Positions 24,301 through 33,440 of a DNA stretch of 64,000 nucleotides are shown here, piece after piece. Within the stretch, counting starts at the first letter, position 1; each line of letters opens with the position of its first letter. The notes under the pieces were generated by a model. It saw nothing but the letters and a program-made list of their open reading frames with translations. It searched no databases and was not told the DNA's origin. The DNA is from a virus: positions 1 through 64,000 of IMG/VR virus record IMGVR_UViG_3300020463_000019; one strand, written 5' to 3'. The position numbers were made by a program, and so were the translations under genes.

Positions 24301-25317
24301 AATACCAATGCAGAATTTACTATTTCAGGTAGTAATATAACACTTGATAGTGGACTATCAATTCCAACAGGTGAAAAATTAAACGTAACTTCATTTAGCA
24401 ATCATGATGCATTACAAATGACGGCAGAAACATTTGTAGGACTTTCAACAGGTGAAGTAACACTGAAGATGGGTTATGGTGTCGACAGATTTGACACAAT
24501 TGGATATGATGGAGATGACTTCTTGGTTGTTAATAGTCCTTCATATACATTATTTGTAACACCAGAAAATATTAATTACTTGTGGGTTACATTGAATAGT
24601 GTTAGATTAAGTTTAAACACTGACTATGAGATAGACAACGATAAACTATTGATTAAACGTGCTATTACTGGTACTGATGTACTCGTTGTTAATCACTTTA
24701 GTGAGAACACAATCAAACATAGAATTGCATGGAGAATGTTTAAAGATGTAGTAGGATCTACTAAGTTCTTCCGTATGATTGATGATGCTACAACTGAGCT
24801 TACAAAGAAACTTAGTAAATTAGATGTAGAAGTTCATGTAAAAGACGGAAGTAAACTTGCAAAACCAAGCGTAGCACAAAACCTTCCAGGTGTTGTGTTT
24901 ATTGGTAGTGAAAGAATTACATATTGGGAAATAGATGGCAATATACTAAAAAATATACGTCGTGGAACTATGGGAACAGGAATTCCATTTGCACACTACA
25001 AAGGCGATCAAGTTATTGACACAAGCGAACGTCAAACAGTTGAAGACGGATATAGTAGCGTTTGGTATGAAGATATCAATGCTGATAGTGCAACTACCAC
25101 ACTTACTGCTGATTATGGTGATAATGTAATTACAGCAGATAATGATAAGGAAACTAACTCAAGTACAACCAGTTTACAGTATCAAACAACAAAACAAGCC
25201 AACTTTTTGAACCAATTTGTTGGTACTATACCAGAAATTAGTGTTGCATTTGATCAATCAGGTAGGTATTTAGCAAGTGGCTATGTACAAGATAATTACG
25301 TTTTAATTAACGAATAA
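12346..25317 (+). CDS. Giant virion structural protein, baseplate gp7 position
   Basis: A single uninterrupted frame of 4323 residues directly after gp6, where T4 has gp7 (1032 residues). The N-terminal part reads [20 protein letters not shown] and is soluble and Tyr/Asn-rich. Around residues 2130-2640 are at least five FG-GAP-like repeats ([58 protein letters not shown]), as in integrin-type beta propellers. Near 3285-3340 are two copies of a GSGY-type glycine-rich beta repeat. Around 3720-3930 are four GDGST-type fibre repeats. A gp7-like wedge fused to adhesin-like modules is the best guess; it could also replace gp8-gp10. No protease or hydrolase motif was noted. Confidence 0.7.
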   Translation: MAKRKSSTFLPKFLQTTKNEKFLHATLDQLLNSKSLERIDGYIGKRRGPSYSIFDPYISTVGSNRQNYQLEPSVTYKNEGVLDFVITYDDIISYIGSNGGNNLKHDRLFKQEYYNWSGFADYDKLINFGEYYWMPEGPGKVKVSAGDIPSSQTYAITQANNDHYRFSPTYGTANNPTLYLVRGGSYQFTVDQDSEFWIQTEPGKTGKSAISFNRSTRDISGVTNNGTSDGTITFNVPQTTDQDFFTKTLVNVAAIDLASDLTYNQIHGSTVDALQALGGIDGQLYFDNKTIIFTQDVDATNTWPAEDGPDALTTDEKLAIYRVLVSSGGNTSLLKIQDLSANQKVQINEGELHSTKEYYRTSDGTQLEVVPLISAPFSTLYYQDATTSGRLGEIKLLDATDRFIDIDTEILGNTHYTSPNGIKFTNGMHIEFDTTVMPVAYQNKTYIVDGIGSGILLIEKGTHESYELDTTETKDYIGVRRGSADSNAWSRSNHWYHKAVVNAIADYNNVVPVIDNEKRANRPIIEFNRNLQLFNSGNVSIGEVDVVDTVTTDALSRVQNSGGYIVDGVTLTDGMKIIFPNDTNVEVRNKIYTVDIVDFEDDYYNEIRLIPSTTTVVDGDTFVCKKGTDQKGKSYYWLTDTWILAQQKSTVNQAPLFDVFDDNGISYGNNTIYVGTNFRGSKLFAYGVGTGASDIELGFALKYRNFSNIGDIVFDNSYSTDTFLYTATSGSTTIAINTGFIKLTDKSRTVSYIDGWTKVKDPSTQHQEVVYIANGEADTFDIGVRPKLDYDNNYMPVVVYVDGTEIKSGYSYQYVNAKHCIVFDDAPATNAHLIFEVCSDETSPYGVYKVPVNLSNNAFNASFNVITLGQMRNHVGETLRTAADFEGQYPGSGNLRDVTNSDVNPGNILHHSAGVVNSALFLQHGNMNFIDSVEYNASEYTKFKQKFMQAAQTLDINFENIADDVDTILSSINSTKSSAFPFYYSDMVPHGTNKKIRTYTITDNRQVSYQFETTFNLITNTNRAVLVYRNDVQLVEGKDYTFEPNRPAVTFTTGLLNLADIIKIVEYENTAGNYIPQTPTKLGLYPKFEPIKFTDTSYIIDVEMIQGHDGSLTKAYGGVLDDVLLELEKRIYNNIKSVYKGNVFDVNEVMPGRWRDTDYTTIEKNTVLSKYFLKWAIKNRIDWTTHTDYIRDNRFTWNYNTLEDRVDGRLITGGWRGAYWDYYDTDRPHTHPWEMLGFYVKPSWWETRYGPAPYTSGNLVMWEDLRDGKVYDADGNFTENDLYKRPDLLSMLPVNDHGTLIAPWDSIARGSTVFEMDAKWTVNDYGPAQSAWRKSSEWPFMMQVASALMRPAKYFGLMYNTDSVIRSTLTGNIVNTATNKQIKKTDYIVPYTDQLIVNGYSSYIANYMQFLGVELAVLKDVLDKVDINLACKLSAYTDKKMLKVLAEQVSPNAVSENVMVPDEDYELFVSKTGPVINAPYSGVIVQLTDNGYVVYGYNTTDPFFTYLPSVQTNRKNTHEVLDERYIEYLDFEEVPIRIPYGTEFSTPQQVFDFLVGYGRWLGLLGYDFDNSTEEIVEGNVVANWTMSAKEFAYWKQQRWGVGAVVSLSPSANFIQFNRADGMVDSMVTEHNSKTILNENFEVLGIDNYRTKREDGVFELTPDPASGGIYFADVKTVQYEHTLVLNNTTIFNDIIYQPELGNRQNRLRLVGHRTNGWDGSLTAQGFILNRGAVDPWVQNTDYAKGAIIKYDDNLYTSSERQTSELNFDYTKWIPTDSFKLGLLPNWDTLGGNFESFYNIDDVNLESSADAFGKSVIGYQSRDYLTNLGLDDTSQVKFYQGMIKEKGTKNAIDKLLRASLDNITSDIDMYEEWAIRSGEYGGTDINRRIEILLNDADITGNPFVIHNIESIEDKEEGVMNLLPSNYYKANPTTTHNWIPMHNSVGLQGSLLPYAGYAKLTDADATLFDISSYENLNAQVPNMKVGYTLYVANDDNNDWQMFYLDDSKEKALTITASDNDTLLWSTKDNHNMQEGQLFVVTDAASATGVHRVLRTTGLKTFETSETNEGLEYEGESVIFKFNSIRFTDTSRLLEFNPSRGWKVNDRLFVDQYQDKWTVFKKENEYGDPRTYTPRTYNFEDGRFGSSVAINQEISLGVFGMPTVNTRGAVTIYIPNVEGVLAEATLLKSDNTTTVLEFGKSVDIHTQSFAVGAPGTNNDNGAIFVYTRNTQTNSYDVSLAFSLTGLDTAIDYKTADNTVIKASNDRPTTGRLGEKVRFSKDGKKLFVSAPRAGIVYVFDQVASGPKAIDQTFGGDGIETVFEASSDINGRAIAIEGVVKIQGIDYDVLGKTITFTNPVPNAENVTILSGTQYVPSGAIRPSTLVGGFGESIATNADGTILVVGSPNEENTYTQEGATYVYNLTTEHTGKTADVDTVKTDTNTLSADVKEGDTWTLTQKITLDALNNQGANYGTSVAMTDDGLRLFSSAPGIDRAQRSSGLVVQHDYNATTSAWELTTNIAQNATVDDQKFGANLNVSGNGTTLAVGAITDTFKETATFDAGDTTYDGSATAYIDDVTRGGNVYVYQGIDKHYIPVQTLDNNFIDTDDRFGSEIQIIDNKIFVGMPLDNNTNTDAGRVFEYDLSEDIFTVDEQEAQLVDFSKINKVYTYSKTRNEVIQYYDWIDPIKGKIPGLADENIDFKTLTDPATYASTKTWGPDNVGKIWWDLSKVKYLYAEQSDWAYRSTFWGSVFPGSSIDVYEWVESKVPPSSYEGEGSVYNPGLFTTNVELQGLINNTKYYFWVKNKRDTANSKTASTYDVALMIADPQTYGIQFASFISETDIAMSNIIENLTSNDTVLVVDYDLQKNNQLIHSEWTLFKEGYTQDELPDNIRRKWFDSLVGADTAGNSVPSTNLRFTERYGVQFRPRQSMFVNRKEALKVYVQAVNAVLAQTPVAITKDISPLFEADPMPTENSNEWDQKVLNQEQLGFVRVNEKVTGHKVLVEQDDNIQNLWSIYQLNTNKTWTLIKLQSYDVTTQWGYADWYATGYDATTYIKYQVELVKDLVDVIPDAGDVVRVNNGGNWELHRWNGVEYVIIAIKNGTIELANSLYDYSVSRYGYDSEVFDFQLYDQEPQIETRKIIETVYSNIFTESLTIENNRIWTKMMYYILDEQPFVDWLFKTSFVSVNHKIRALDALPYYRRDNQDYVKDFISEAKPYHTKIREYVLNYNKTDPYDGDVTDFDVHSYYDTENNYYRKPNSRDGDADLLAAGVNIPFNENYTFEVGDITVYDGGSGYVTAPAVTISGGGGSGAEATSTITDGGIVNSITVTKPGTGYTSTPTVTIAESTGTTGTAYARLTNAKVRTFDTTMKFDRTLEASNTAVTIESIYNIPSESRTRVSEWSPGVTYLAGDVIKRSYTVTREPIRVDVINNIIGSRESVTIDIVEEYFVPKAYTSSTSILHDLNQNRLVKIDPSLKFGRVKNTSDILDWKANTSYSLNDEISYQGEAYRATEDFTSGPTFTSDSLVVIADETFENAMDRTMAFYQPTTTQAARELENIFSGIEYPNNKILGPGFDLEPGFGRSGFDAIPYDNFEIGDEGIAMLSGVVDTTITASNIQISGLELESGSYIKFDYVEPGYAENTTVLVEGVTVADVLRNRFGDSLLGTQPDDIDITGGKFVDQFSSHSTEETVPGRVFDSLDMEVYQSPSSIVGNEGLSPRIDIIKHAGDGSTTKFSFVTSDYRHNMNLLVYTTQTGKVQPDEYTVDWTDFTINFVTAPASNDIVDIISIGNTGENMVLDTVYTGDGSTKEFILPINYSLAKQSLVIMDGVKTAHTITEQNSSRAVLNFATAPAVDKHIHIFIFNLDPTGDIAYSHVAQEMFTMDGSTRTFTLAQEPFYDAPTDAKVYVELLEARLRPAVYTYFTGDGATTTYTLTSNADIDHRAITASDISVFVGGASNSAWTLDADDGSSARTITFTTAPTSGSRIAIGDNTNAEFTISGSNITLDSGLSIPTGEKLNVTSFSNHDALQMTAETFVGLSTGEVTLKMGYGVDRFDTIGYDGDDFLVVNSPSYTLFVTPENINYLWVTLNSVRLSLNTDYEIDNDKLLIKRAITGTDVLVVNHFSENTIKHRIAWRMFKDVVGSTKFFRMIDDATTELTKKLSKLDVEVHVKDGSKLAKPSVAQNLPGVVFIGSERITYWEIDGNILKNIRRGTMGTGIPFAHYKGDQVIDTSERQTVEDGYSSVWYEDINADSATTTLTADYGDNVITADNDKETNSSTTSLQYQTTKQANFLNQFVGTIPEISVAFDQSGRYLASGYVQDNYVLINE

Positions 25318-25321
25318 ATAA
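25314..25321 (+). promoter_or_regulatory. Late promoter box (ATAAATAA)
   Basis: ATAAATAA overlaps the stop codon of the giant gene and lies 38 bases before the fibre start codon at 25352. It differs from the other boxes only in its last base. Between it and the gene is TTTAAGGGG, also found before the fibre gene at 29810. Confidence 0.5.
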
Positions 25322-25351
25322 AGTTATATAATTTAAGGGGTTATAGATAAA

Positions 25352-27601
25352 ATGGCAATAGTATTTCGTAGAAACAAAAGTACGCCGTTAACGTTTGAAG
25401 AACTTGACGGAAACTTTGATGATGTCAATAATCGAATTACATCAATCGAAGGTTCGTTCGCTGTTTCAGTTAATGGGCTAACCGGTACTGTAGTTTTAGA
25501 CACAGATAATATAAGTGAAGGTTCAACCAACCTTTATTACACACAAGGAAGGTTTGACACTGCTTTTGGAAACAAAAACACTGATGGACTAACAGAAGGT
25601 TCAACCAACCTTTACTTTACCAATGCAAGAGTACAAACTGCAATGAACTCAATTAGTATTGATGCTCTTTCAGACGCTGACACTACTACTGCTGCCCCTT
25701 CAGTTAGTGATGTGTTAACTTGGGATGGTAGTAATTGGAAGCCACTAGCGGCTCCGGGTGCATCAGGTGGTGAAGCCAATACAGGAAGTAATGTTGGTAC
25801 AGGCGCAGGAATTTTTAAACAAAAAGTTGGCGTTAACTTAGAACTATACAGTCTTAGAACATCTGATACAAATCTTACAGTCACACAAAACACAGGTAAT
25901 AACACAGTTGATCTTGCGTTTCTTCCGACTGGCAACTTAGACATGAATGCACAAAGAATTGTAAATCTTACTGATCCAGTTGGTGCACAAAATGCGGCTA
26001 CCAAAGCGTATGTTGACAGTTTAGCAGGAAGTGGAACACTTGATATTTTAGCAGATGATGGTAGTACAACTATTACTATTGACTTAGCAACTGAAACATT
26101 AACAATTGCCGGAACTGCAAATCAAATTACTTCATCAGTAGCAGGCAACGTAGTTACACTTGGTTTACCATCAAGTATAAATGTCAACTCAGCAACTACT
26201 ACTGCACTTGCTACTGCAAGAGATATTGCATTGACAGGCGTAGTAACTGGTACTGCAAGTTTTGATGGAACAGCAAATGCGTCTATTAATACTGCATTTA
26301 GCGGATTAAATGTGACACTTGGTACTGACACAACTGGTAGTTATGTAGCAACACTAAGTGGAACAAACGGAATTTTAGTTACAGGTGGCGGTGCAGGCGA
26401 AGGAACTACACCATCGATTGGTCTTGATACTGGTAGTAGTGCCACAATGCAAGACTTAGTACTCACAGGTAACTTGGAAGTACAAGGAACCACTACAACA
26501 ATCAGCACAACTAATACAACAATCACAGATTCATTAATTGAACTACAAAGTGGATTATCAGGTGCACCAAGTAACGACTCAGGAATTATTATTGACCGTG
26601 GATCATCTAACAATGTGTTTATTGGTTGGGATGAAAGCGAAGATAAAGTAGTAGTTGGCATAGGTTCATTCACTGGAGCAAGTACAGGCAACCTTACAAC
26701 AAGTGCGGCAACGTTTGCGGCAGGACAATTAGAAGCAGGTAACATTACAATTGAAACAGGAAATATCAATACAACAAGTGGGGACTTAACATTTGTTCCG
26801 GCTGGTAATATTGCAGTTTCGTCTAAATTAATAACAGGTGTTGCTGATCCAGTTGGTGCACAAGATGCGGCTACAAAAGCATATGTTGATACTGAAGTTG
26901 CAGGAGCAAGTGCTAGCCAAGACATTGCAGGTGATTCAGGCACAGGCACAACAACATCAGGTACTGATACATTAACATTTACTGGTGGTGCAGATATTAC
27001 CACAAGCGTAAGTGGCTCAACAGTAACTTTTGCAGTAGATAATCCAGTTGCAGGTGCAACTGTTGCGGCATCAGTGAACACAATAGCCGCAACTGCAAAC
27101 CAAAGCTACTATCCAACATTTGTTGATGCCAACAACGCATCATCAACTGCAGAACTAGTTTATTCTGCAAGTACATTAACTTATAATCCAAGTACAGATA
27201 CTTTGACTGCCGCCAACTTTGCTGGTGAATCATTAACTGCAAAGTACGCTGATATTGCAGAAAAATATTCAAGCGATATGCAATACGATCCTGGAACAGT
27301 AGTAATGGTTGGAGGCAAGAAAGAAACAACTGCATGGAATGGTACAAGTAACTATGTTGCAGGAGTAGTTTCAACTAAACCTGCTTATTTGATGAATTCT
27401 ACACTAGAAGGCGGCATTGAAGTGGCACTGGTTGGACGTGTTCCGGTCCGTGTTACAGGGGCCATAAATAAAGGACAAGCCACGTTTGCAGTCGACGGAG
27501 GCACTAGTAGTGCATCAAGTAGCGGCCCAATTGTTGGTATTGCATTAGAAACTAGCGCCGATGAAGGCGAGAAATTAGTAGAGTGTTTACTTAAGATTTA
27601 A
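25352..27601 (+). CDS. Tail fibre protein with cyanophage-type C-terminal domain
   Basis: A 749-residue fibre. The N-terminal region has two EGSTNLYYT/EGSTNLYFT repeats. The shaft contains two copies of DPVGAQNAATKAYVD-type trimer repeats (about residues 208-222 and 500-515) and many short Thr/Gly-rich strands. The last 120 residues begin AKYADIAEKYSSDMQYDPGT and continue VVSTKPAYLMNS and GRVPVRVTG. This domain recurs in the fibre gene at 28297 and is common at the ends of marine T4-like fibres; it recalls the Peptidase_G2 self-cleaving tail domains, although cleavage here is only a possibility. Likely a host-recognition fibre. Preceded by a late box and TTTAAGGGG. Confidence 0.8.
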   Translation: MAIVFRRNKSTPLTFEELDGNFDDVNNRITSIEGSFAVSVNGLTGTVVLDTDNISEGSTNLYYTQGRFDTAFGNKNTDGLTEGSTNLYFTNARVQTAMNSISIDALSDADTTTAAPSVSDVLTWDGSNWKPLAAPGASGGEANTGSNVGTGAGIFKQKVGVNLELYSLRTSDTNLTVTQNTGNNTVDLAFLPTGNLDMNAQRIVNLTDPVGAQNAATKAYVDSLAGSGTLDILADDGSTTITIDLATETLTIAGTANQITSSVAGNVVTLGLPSSINVNSATTTALATARDIALTGVVTGTASFDGTANASINTAFSGLNVTLGTDTTGSYVATLSGTNGILVTGGGAGEGTTPSIGLDTGSSATMQDLVLTGNLEVQGTTTTISTTNTTITDSLIELQSGLSGAPSNDSGIIIDRGSSNNVFIGWDESEDKVVVGIGSFTGASTGNLTTSAATFAAGQLEAGNITIETGNINTTSGDLTFVPAGNIAVSSKLITGVADPVGAQDAATKAYVDTEVAGASASQDIAGDSGTGTTTSGTDTLTFTGGADITTSVSGSTVTFAVDNPVAGATVAASVNTIAATANQSYYPTFVDANNASSTAELVYSASTLTYNPSTDTLTAANFAGESLTAKYADIAEKYSSDMQYDPGTVVMVGGKKETTAWNGTSNYVAGVVSTKPAYLMNSTLEGGIEVALVGRVPVRVTGAINKGQATFAVDGGTSSASSSGPIVGIALETSADEGEKLVECLLKI

Positions 27602-27602
27602 T

Positions 27603-28262
27603 ATGACAGACAATAGTAAAAATAATACAGAGAGCAAACAAACTATGAAGCAACCGCAAGAAAATAGTGGTGTACAAGTACAAGGTCATATTAAAATATT
27701 TGACCCAGAATCAGGTGAAGTATTTGTAGACAAGCGTAATGCAATTCATTATGAGAACATGAGTGAAGGTTTAGCAATGAGTCTTGCTAACAAAACAACT
27801 GGATTTGTACATGAAATGCACTTTGGAAACGGTGGAACAAGTGTTGACCCTACTGGAGTTATAACTTATTTGCCTGCTAATAACACAGGACAAAGTGCTG
27901 ACTTATATAATCCAACTTATTATAAAGTTGTTGATAACACAAGTAGTTTAAACACAGATCCGATTAGAAACAAAATTGAAGTAAGACATACTACTAGCCT
28001 TGTCTATACTGATATTGTTGTAAGTTGTTTACTTGATTACGGTGAACCAAGTGGACAAGCGGCATTTGACAATGCAAGTAATTTTGATGATACCTATGTA
28101 TTTGACGAATTAGGATTAAAAGCATGGAACGGAACAGTTGGAGCGGGACCATTGCTCACACATGTTGTTTTTCATCCAGTGCAAAAGAGTCTTAACAGAC
28201 TAATACAAATAGATTATACAGTGCGTATTCAGACACTGACTAACCTAAGTTCGGTTAGCTAA
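27603..28262 (+). CDS. Putative virion structural protein between two fibres
   Basis: A 219-residue protein of unknown fold. After a 25-residue polar, Asn/Gln-rich start, it reads VQVQGHIKIFDPESGEVFVD and KRNAIHYENMSEGLAMSLAN, a pattern seen in small structural proteins beside marine phage fibres. The rest is beta-rich (LVYTDIVVSCLLDYGEPSGQ). It starts one base after the upstream fibre stop and lies within the late block, so a fibre-attachment or fibre-assembly role is plausible but not shown. Confidence 0.55.
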   Translation: MTDNSKNNTESKQTMKQPQENSGVQVQGHIKIFDPESGEVFVDKRNAIHYENMSEGLAMSLANKTTGFVHEMHFGNGGTSVDPTGVITYLPANNTGQSADLYNPTYYKVVDNTSSLNTDPIRNKIEVRHTTSLVYTDIVVSCLLDYGEPSGQAAFDNASNFDDTYVFDELGLKAWNGTVGAGPLLTHVVFHPVQKSLNRLIQIDYTVRIQTLTNLSSVS

Positions 28263-28266
28263 ATGA

Positions 28267-28274
28267 ATAAATAC
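28267..28274 (+). promoter_or_regulatory. Late promoter box (ATAAATAC)
   Basis: ATAAATAC lies 30 bases before the fibre start at 28297, in a 34-base gap. GGAGC follows as a ribosome site. Confidence 0.65.
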
Positions 28275-28296
28275 ATTATATTGGAGCAAGAAATAA

Positions 28297-29775
28297 ATGG
28301 CCTATACAATTAACAAAACAAGCGGTGCTGTTTTAGCTACCATTGCAGACGGTACGTTAGATAGTACTACTAATTTAACGCTTATTGGAAAGAACTATTC
28401 CGGCTACGGCGAAGCGTTTAATGAAAACTTTGTCGCATTGCTTGAAAACTTTTCAAATAACGTTGCTCCAACTTCACCGCTGGCTGGCCAACTATGGTGG
28501 GATTCTAGCAACGCATTACTTAAAGTTTACACAGGTAGTACATTTAAAACTGTTAGTTCATCCACAGCAAGTGCAACACAGCCGGCATCAGGTGTAGTTG
28601 GCGACTTATGGTGGGATACTACTAACAATCAATTGAAAGTTTACAACGGTGCAACATGGACACTAGTAGGACCAGCATACAGTAGTGGTGCTGGACAAAG
28701 TGGACCGGTTATTGAAACTATTACGGACAGTGGCGGATCAGATCACGTTGTCGTACAAATGATGAACAGTGATACAATTGTTTCAATCATTAACAAAGAT
28801 GCAACATTTACCCCACAAAGTTCGATTACAGGATTTTCTACTATTAAACAAGGATATACCCTAAACAGTAGTTTAGCGGCGGCAAAGTTTAATGGTACTG
28901 CAACAGACTCAGACGCACTCGGTGGCGTAGGAGCGGCAAATTATTTAAGAAGTGACGCAAACGATTCAACTAGTGGAACACTAGGAATTATCAATGATAA
29001 TGGTATAACTATTGGAACTGACAGCGATTTATCGTTGACAATCAGTGGAGATAATGTTATACTCAAGAATCAAACAAGTAATGGAGATATTGTTTTCCGT
29101 GTAAATGACGGTGGCGTTACAACAACAGTTCTTACACTTGACGGTGCAACTAGCGAAGCTCAAGTTACTGCAAATCCAACAACAGATTTTGGAATTGCAT
29201 CAAAGAAATATGTTGATGATTCATTATCTGGAATTGGTGGCGGCGCTGTTCTACTTAGAGATGGTAGTAACGAAATCGGTGGTACAATTTTACCAGATAC
29301 AGATCAAACTTATGATTTTGGATCAACTACAAAGACATTTAATACAATCTACGCACAAACTTTTAGCGGAACAGCAGTTGAAGCACAATATGCTGACTTG
29401 GCAGAAAGATTTGCGGCAGATAAATTTTACGCACCAGGTACAGTAGTAGCACTTGGCGGTGTAGAAGAAATAACCAGAGTAGCCGAAGAAGGCAGCGAAT
29501 CAGTGTTTGGAGTGATTAGTACTAAACCTGCATACTTAATGAATAGTAATGCTGGTACAAATAACACACACCCACCGGTCGCAATGAGTGGACGAGTTCC
29601 TGTACTAGTCACTGGAAAAATTAATAAAGGTGACAGACTCATAAGTGCCGGCGACGGGTTAGCGAAATCAGCAACTAAACATGAACTGACTGCGTTTAAC
29701 GTAATTGGTAGAGCACTAGAAAACAAAAAAACAACTGGCGAAGGTACAATTTTAGCCTTTGTCAAAATTAACTAA
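28297..29775 (+). CDS. Tail fibre protein, second of the pair
   Basis: A 492-residue fibre. The N-terminal half has two LWWDSSN/LWWDTTN repeats (LWWDSSNALLKVYTGSTFK, LWWDTTNNQLKVYNGATW), a structure-forming repeat seen in phage fibres. The C-terminal 125 residues begin AQYADLAERFAADKFYAPGT and share the PAYLMN and GRVPVLVTGKINKGD motifs with the fibre at 25352, so the two end in homologous domains. Probably a receptor-binding or short fibre. It has its own late box and was likely produced by domain sharing with the first fibre. Confidence 0.8.
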   Translation: MAYTINKTSGAVLATIADGTLDSTTNLTLIGKNYSGYGEAFNENFVALLENFSNNVAPTSPLAGQLWWDSSNALLKVYTGSTFKTVSSSTASATQPASGVVGDLWWDTTNNQLKVYNGATWTLVGPAYSSGAGQSGPVIETITDSGGSDHVVVQMMNSDTIVSIINKDATFTPQSSITGFSTIKQGYTLNSSLAAAKFNGTATDSDALGGVGAANYLRSDANDSTSGTLGIINDNGITIGTDSDLSLTISGDNVILKNQTSNGDIVFRVNDGGVTTTVLTLDGATSEAQVTANPTTDFGIASKKYVDDSLSGIGGGAVLLRDGSNEIGGTILPDTDQTYDFGSTTKTFNTIYAQTFSGTAVEAQYADLAERFAADKFYAPGTVVALGGVEEITRVAEEGSESVFGVISTKPAYLMNSNAGTNNTHPPVAMSGRVPVLVTGKINKGDRLISAGDGLAKSATKHELTAFNVIGRALENKKTTGEGTILAFVKIN

Positions 29776-29782
29776 TAAATAC
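29775..29782 (+). promoter_or_regulatory. Late promoter box (ATAAATAC)
   Basis: ATAAATAC overlaps the previous stop codon and lies 35 bases before the start at 29810. TACTTTAA is repeated just after it, and TTTAAGGGG provides the ribosome site. Confidence 0.65.
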
Positions 29783-29809
29783 TTTAAATACTTTAAGGGG
29801 TAATAAAAA

Positions 29810-30730
29810 ATGACATACAGTTCAGGTAACACAATTCTTGCAGCTGATTATAATACCTTTGTTGGAACCGTGAATGGCGTTGTAGGGCCAAGTGCTAGTT
29901 ACAAAAGTGGCGATGGATATGGCGATTCAGATCTATCAACAGTTGCACAGAGTGCAACAGTAAACTCAACTTCATGGAACACTTTAATTAACGCAGTTAA
30001 AAAAGCGGCAACCCATCAAGGTACAACAATCAATTTGCCAGGCAGTGCATTAAGCACAGGTGACACAATTGAGGCACTAGACGGAAGTACTTCTGGGTCT
30101 GGTACACTAAACTTATCACAAGCAGTAACAGATATTAACACAAACAAAGCAAACGTAGATGCATCTCAACAAACAACTATTGCAGGCTCATCTGCAAGTA
30201 GTAGAGGTAGCACATGGGGAACAGGCGGAAGTGAAACAATTGATGCACAAGTTCGTGTACAGTTTTCAAGCCAAGTACATACCGATGCTTTCTTTAATAC
30301 AGGTGGAGAAATTCACTTAACTTTCCAACATGCAAGTGGTTCGTCCGCACAGGATAATGCATGGAGAACTATTTTTAATACTGCAATTGGAACACTAAAA
30401 TTACAAAAAACATCAATGGCTAGAACAGGTTCTTCAGGAACTATTGCGGCTTTTGGATATACATCATTAACAACTTCTTACCAAAATATTTTTACTGGTA
30501 CTAATATTGGTGGTGGTGCATATGGCGCAAACGACGTGGTCGTTAAAGCAAAGTTAGATACATCAAATCATAGAGTTGAATTTGAAATTGATTTAGTTGA
30601 CCAATCCGTAGCAATTTCACCAAGTACAGCTGACGTTGTACAAGCGGGTACAGCCGTAAGTATTGGCTTCAGAAAATCAACAGGTTATGCTCCAGCAACA
30701 CCTACAGTTTCACAAATCTCAGGATTCTAA
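29810..30730 (+). CDS. Putative tail fibre or virion surface protein
   Basis: A 306-residue protein rich in Ser, Thr, Gly and Ala. The N-terminal half has fibre-like helices and polar repeats (NTILAADYNTFVGTVNGVVG, DINTNKANVDASQQ); the C-terminal half is beta-rich (VQFSSQVHTDAFFNTGGEIH, RVEFEIDLVDQSVAIS). Homologues by pattern are uncharacterised structural proteins of marine myoviruses. It is the last gene of the late block; the next gene has a sigma70-like promoter instead of a late box. Confidence 0.65.
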   Translation: MTYSSGNTILAADYNTFVGTVNGVVGPSASYKSGDGYGDSDLSTVAQSATVNSTSWNTLINAVKKAATHQGTTINLPGSALSTGDTIEALDGSTSGSGTLNLSQAVTDINTNKANVDASQQTTIAGSSASSRGSTWGTGGSETIDAQVRVQFSSQVHTDAFFNTGGEIHLTFQHASGSSAQDNAWRTIFNTAIGTLKLQKTSMARTGSSGTIAAFGYTSLTTSYQNIFTGTNIGGGAYGANDVVVKAKLDTSNHRVEFEIDLVDQSVAISPSTADVVQAGTAVSIGFRKSTGYAPATPTVSQISGF

Positions 30731-30748
30731 TTAATTTTAATAATTAGA

Positions 30749-30777
30749 TTGACTTTTTATCCCTAAGACTATACAAT
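30749..30777 (+). promoter_or_regulatory. Sigma70-like promoter at start of accessory operon
   Basis: TTGACT (30749-30754) and TACAAT (30772-30777) are 17 bases apart. No late box is present in this gap. The promoter would start transcription near 30784, about 33 bases before the first accessory gene, so the accessory genes may be expressed by host polymerase earlier than the virion block. Confidence 0.6.
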
Positions 30778-30798
30778 AGTAGAGTATTACACTCTACT
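30778..30798 (+). promoter_or_regulatory. Perfect 8-bp palindrome at the predicted start site
   Basis: AGTAGAGT and ACTCTACT form an 8-bp perfect inverted repeat around a 5-base loop, followed by ATTTTTA. It overlaps the predicted transcription start of the promoter just upstream. It could be a weak terminator for the fibre genes, an operator, or a 5' hairpin stabilising the accessory transcript. Confidence 0.5.
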
Positions 30799-30816
30799 AT
30801 TTTTATAGGATACCCA

Positions 30817-31176
30817 ATGGATAACATAGATACAATATTCGATAAATCAAAATATATTGCGGTCCAGCAAAACCAAGTGCAGTTACTCAAAGAATTAGTC
30901 ACAGAGAAACTTACGGTTGGCCAAGGCGGCGGACTTTTCTTAATCAACAGTGAGCTACTAAACTTCTTAGATCTATTAGAACGTTCTGGTTATGACACTG
31001 CTGTGATTAATGACATGAACGATAATCCAACTGAAATAACTAACATTAAAGAATTCAAAGATCAATGCATGGAAAAGTATGCTCAAGAGCAAAACCAAGC
31101 ATTAGCAGAAATGCGTAGAATAAGAAAAGCAAGAACAGTCAAAGAGTTAGTAGATTATGACTTTGCAGAAGAATAA
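30817..31176 (+). CDS. Hypothetical protein, 119 residues
   Basis: First gene after the sigma70-like promoter, with AGGATACCC as a weak ribosome site. The protein is acidic and mostly helical (NQVQLLKELVTEKLTVGQGG, LLNFLDLLERSGYD, LAEMRRIRKARTVKELVDY). No recognised domain. Its 3' end overlaps the next gene by 20 bases, indicating translational coupling to the glycosyltransferase-like pair. Confidence 0.65.
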   Translation: MDNIDTIFDKSKYIAVQQNQVQLLKELVTEKLTVGQGGGLFLINSELLNFLDLLERSGYDTAVINDMNDNPTEITNIKEFKDQCMEKYAQEQNQALAEMRRIRKARTVKELVDYDFAEE

Positions 31177-31990
31177 GGGCGTTCTTCTCTTTGCTAAAAA
31201 CAATCCAGACTTTAACTATATAAAACAGGCTAAAGTTTCTGCAACACTGGCAAAACATTATCTTAACGTTCCAGTAGCACTAGTTACACCCAAAGACGAA
31301 TGTGACGAAGATATTAGTTTATTTGATCATGTTATAGACTGGAAAGATAAAGTTGAAGAAATAAACACACGCCCAATGTACATTGATGGCAAGTTTAAAA
31401 AAGTTAGTTGGCATAACTTGGATAGACTAACTGCCTATGATGTCTCGCCCTTTGACGAAACAATCTTAATTGACAGTGATTACTTGATACAAAATGATGT
31501 ATTAAATTCAGTATGGGGTAGTAATGCACCTATGCTAATGAATACACATACTCGTATACCTTCAGAACATCAACAACATATATACGAATTAGTAATTGAA
31601 GATGGCTTTCCTAAAGTGCATTGGTTTACTGTTATGTATTTTCGTAAGTGCAAAGAAACACAAGATTGGTTTGAAGTTGCAAAATATGTAAAAGAGAATT
31701 ATGATTTTTACAAAAAAACATTTAGAATTCCATATGCATATTATCGCAATGATATTACTGCTTCAATTGCCAGTCATATTATAGGTGGCTTTAGAGATGA
31801 TTATATCAAATCATTGCCGGCAAGACAAATTAATAGTTTTAACACAGAACATATATTAGAAGTTGCAAAAGATAAAATTATTGTCAATACAGATACTATT
31901 CCTGTATTGTTAAAAAATACAAATGTACATTGCTTAAACAAACATGAAATAGAAAGAAACTACGATAAGTTTATGGAGATATATTCATGA
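31157..31990 (+). CDS. Glycosyltransferase-like protein (GT-A type), copy 1
   Basis: A 277-residue protein with GT8/GT-A-like layout. A Rossmann-type start (KGVLLFAKNNPDFNYIKQAK) is followed near residue 105 by the metal and nucleotide-sugar site pattern DETILIDSDYLIQND, where DSD takes the place of the DxD motif, and then VMYFRKCKETQDWFEV. The next gene shares this plan (DETIKLDADMLFT, LTYFRKCDEALTFY), so the two are diverged paralogues. Substrate is unknown. Start chosen by length; it overlaps the upstream gene by 20 bases. Confidence 0.65.
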   Translation: MTLQKNKGVLLFAKNNPDFNYIKQAKVSATLAKHYLNVPVALVTPKDECDEDISLFDHVIDWKDKVEEINTRPMYIDGKFKKVSWHNLDRLTAYDVSPFDETILIDSDYLIQNDVLNSVWGSNAPMLMNTHTRIPSEHQQHIYELVIEDGFPKVHWFTVMYFRKCKETQDWFEVAKYVKENYDFYKKTFRIPYAYYRNDITASIASHIIGGFRDDYIKSLPARQINSFNTEHILEVAKDKIIVNTDTIPVLLKNTNVHCLNKHEIERNYDKFMEIYS

Positions 31991-32850
31991 GCAAAGGTTA
32001 TTTTACTTTCGCACAATACAGTAAAAAGTTTGGTGACTACCCACGTATGGCATATGCACTAGCACTAAGTTTAAAAGCAAGCCAAAGAGTAGGTCCTACA
32101 GATTTAACAGTAGGAATGACTGAAGATGATTTAAAACAGTTACCCAAGCACTACTTAGATGTATTCAATGTTGAAATCATACCATGGACAGATGAAGCAA
32201 TAATGCACAACTGGAAGTTGCAAAACGAATGGAAAGTTTATCATATGTCTCCATATGATGAAACTATTAAACTTGATGCTGATATGTTGTTTACTGTTGA
32301 TATAAATTACTATTGGCAAATTATGAAAGCAAGAAACTTTGGTGTAGCAGTATGTGATACAATTCATACATTTAGAGATAAAGTAGGTGATGATACTTAC
32401 TATAGAAAAACATTTAAAGCAAATAAATTTTATAATGCATATAGTGCATTAACTTATTTTCGTAAGTGTGATGAAGCATTGACATTTTATAATCAAGTAG
32501 AAGATATTTACAGACATTGGGAAAAGTATGCAAATGAATACATGAGAATAAATGGTAATGATGTTGCATACACAGATGAAGTATATGGAATGGCAGTAAG
32601 GTTGTTAGGCTGGCAAGATAAAGTTAGGCCACCCAAAAGTTTTAGTTTTGTACACATGAAAAGTAAATGCCAAGGACTTTTAAATTATACTGTAGATGAT
32701 AGTTCATGGACTACATTCTTAGATGGACAATACAACGATGAAGGTTTGTGGATTAACAATTATTATCAAACAAAACCTTTGCACTATGTTGAAAAAAGTT
32801 GGTGTACTGATGACCTTATTACTAAACTAGAAAAACAAGCAGGCGTATAA
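31987..32850 (+). CDS. Glycosyltransferase-like protein (GT-A type), copy 2
   Basis: A 287-residue paralogue of the preceding protein, overlapping it by four bases (ATGA). The likely DxD site is DETIKLDADMLFTVD near residue 100. LTYFRKCDEALTFYNQVEDI matches the YFRKC segment of copy 1, and DVAYTDEVYGMAVRLLG resembles the late acidic segment of GT-A enzymes. It probably transfers a sugar to a phage or host surface acceptor; neither donor nor acceptor can be read from sequence. Confidence 0.65.
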   Translation: MSKGYFTFAQYSKKFGDYPRMAYALALSLKASQRVGPTDLTVGMTEDDLKQLPKHYLDVFNVEIIPWTDEAIMHNWKLQNEWKVYHMSPYDETIKLDADMLFTVDINYYWQIMKARNFGVAVCDTIHTFRDKVGDDTYYRKTFKANKFYNAYSALTYFRKCDEALTFYNQVEDIYRHWEKYANEYMRINGNDVAYTDEVYGMAVRLLGWQDKVRPPKSFSFVHMKSKCQGLLNYTVDDSSWTTFLDGQYNDEGLWINNYYQTKPLHYVEKSWCTDDLITKLEKQAGV

Positions 32851-33440
32851 TGGACGTTAATGAACTAAACAAACTAATGGCTGAAAAGTTTGGTAGTGTA
32901 CAAATAGATAAACAAGAACAACAATTTTATCTATACTACGACATGCTTGGCAAAATTACAGGCATGTCTGCGGCACCTATAGAAGAACAAAAAGATAACT
33001 TTCAAACATTTATTAATAAAGAAAAGTTTATAGAATTACAAGATGTTAATTTAAATAATTTTGTTGTGGACTCAACAAGTGACCCTGTTAGTATTGTAGA
33101 CATAAGTGCTGAATGGACAAAGAAAGATATTAATATTCCAAAACTAGATCAAAGTTTGTGGACTACAAATAGACTAGTAACTTTACAATTTGTAAAAGAT
33201 AAACGCAACTTAAAAATAAAAGTTAATAATCAATTACCTGTTGCAAGAAAAATATTTGTTGTACCACAAGGACAATATATGAGAAAACTTGCAGAAATAA
33301 CTTTACATACTGCTACAGATGAAGACTATCATATACCGCCATATAAAAATATAGATGGTTGTGAAATTTTAACGGAGCAAGACTTGAACAGTTTTGTTGC
33401 ATATAGAGAAGTAGAAAATGAAACAGACTTATCCAATTAG
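32850..33440 (+). CDS. Hypothetical protein, 196 residues
   Basis: Unrecognised soluble protein, one base overlapping the previous stop. The N-terminal third is helical and acidic; residues 75-160 are beta-rich (IVDISAEWTKKDINIPKLDQ, VARKIFVVPQGQYMRKLAEI). No membrane segment or enzyme motif. It overlaps the following glycosyltransferase-like gene by 23 bases, so it may be a partner in the same pathway. Confidence 0.6.
   Translation: MDVNELNKLMAEKFGSVQIDKQEQQFYLYYDMLGKITGMSAAPIEEQKDNFQTFINKEKFIELQDVNLNNFVVDSTSDPVSIVDISAEWTKKDINIPKLDQSLWTTNRLVTLQFVKDKRNLKIKVNNQLPVARKIFVVPQGQYMRKLAEITLHTATDEDYHIPPYKNIDGCEILTEQDLNSFVAYREVENETDLSN

Noticed and set aside
25517-25614. 20-base direct repeat GAAGGTTCAACCAACCTTTA
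   Set aside because: It encodes the repeated EGSTNLY segment of the fibre and needs no separate DNA-level explanation.
26341-27081. Minus-strand frame of 246 codons in the fibre gene
   Set aside because: It mirrors the Thr/Gly/Ala-rich fibre repeats and has no motif or ribosome site; it is a shadow of the plus-strand gene.
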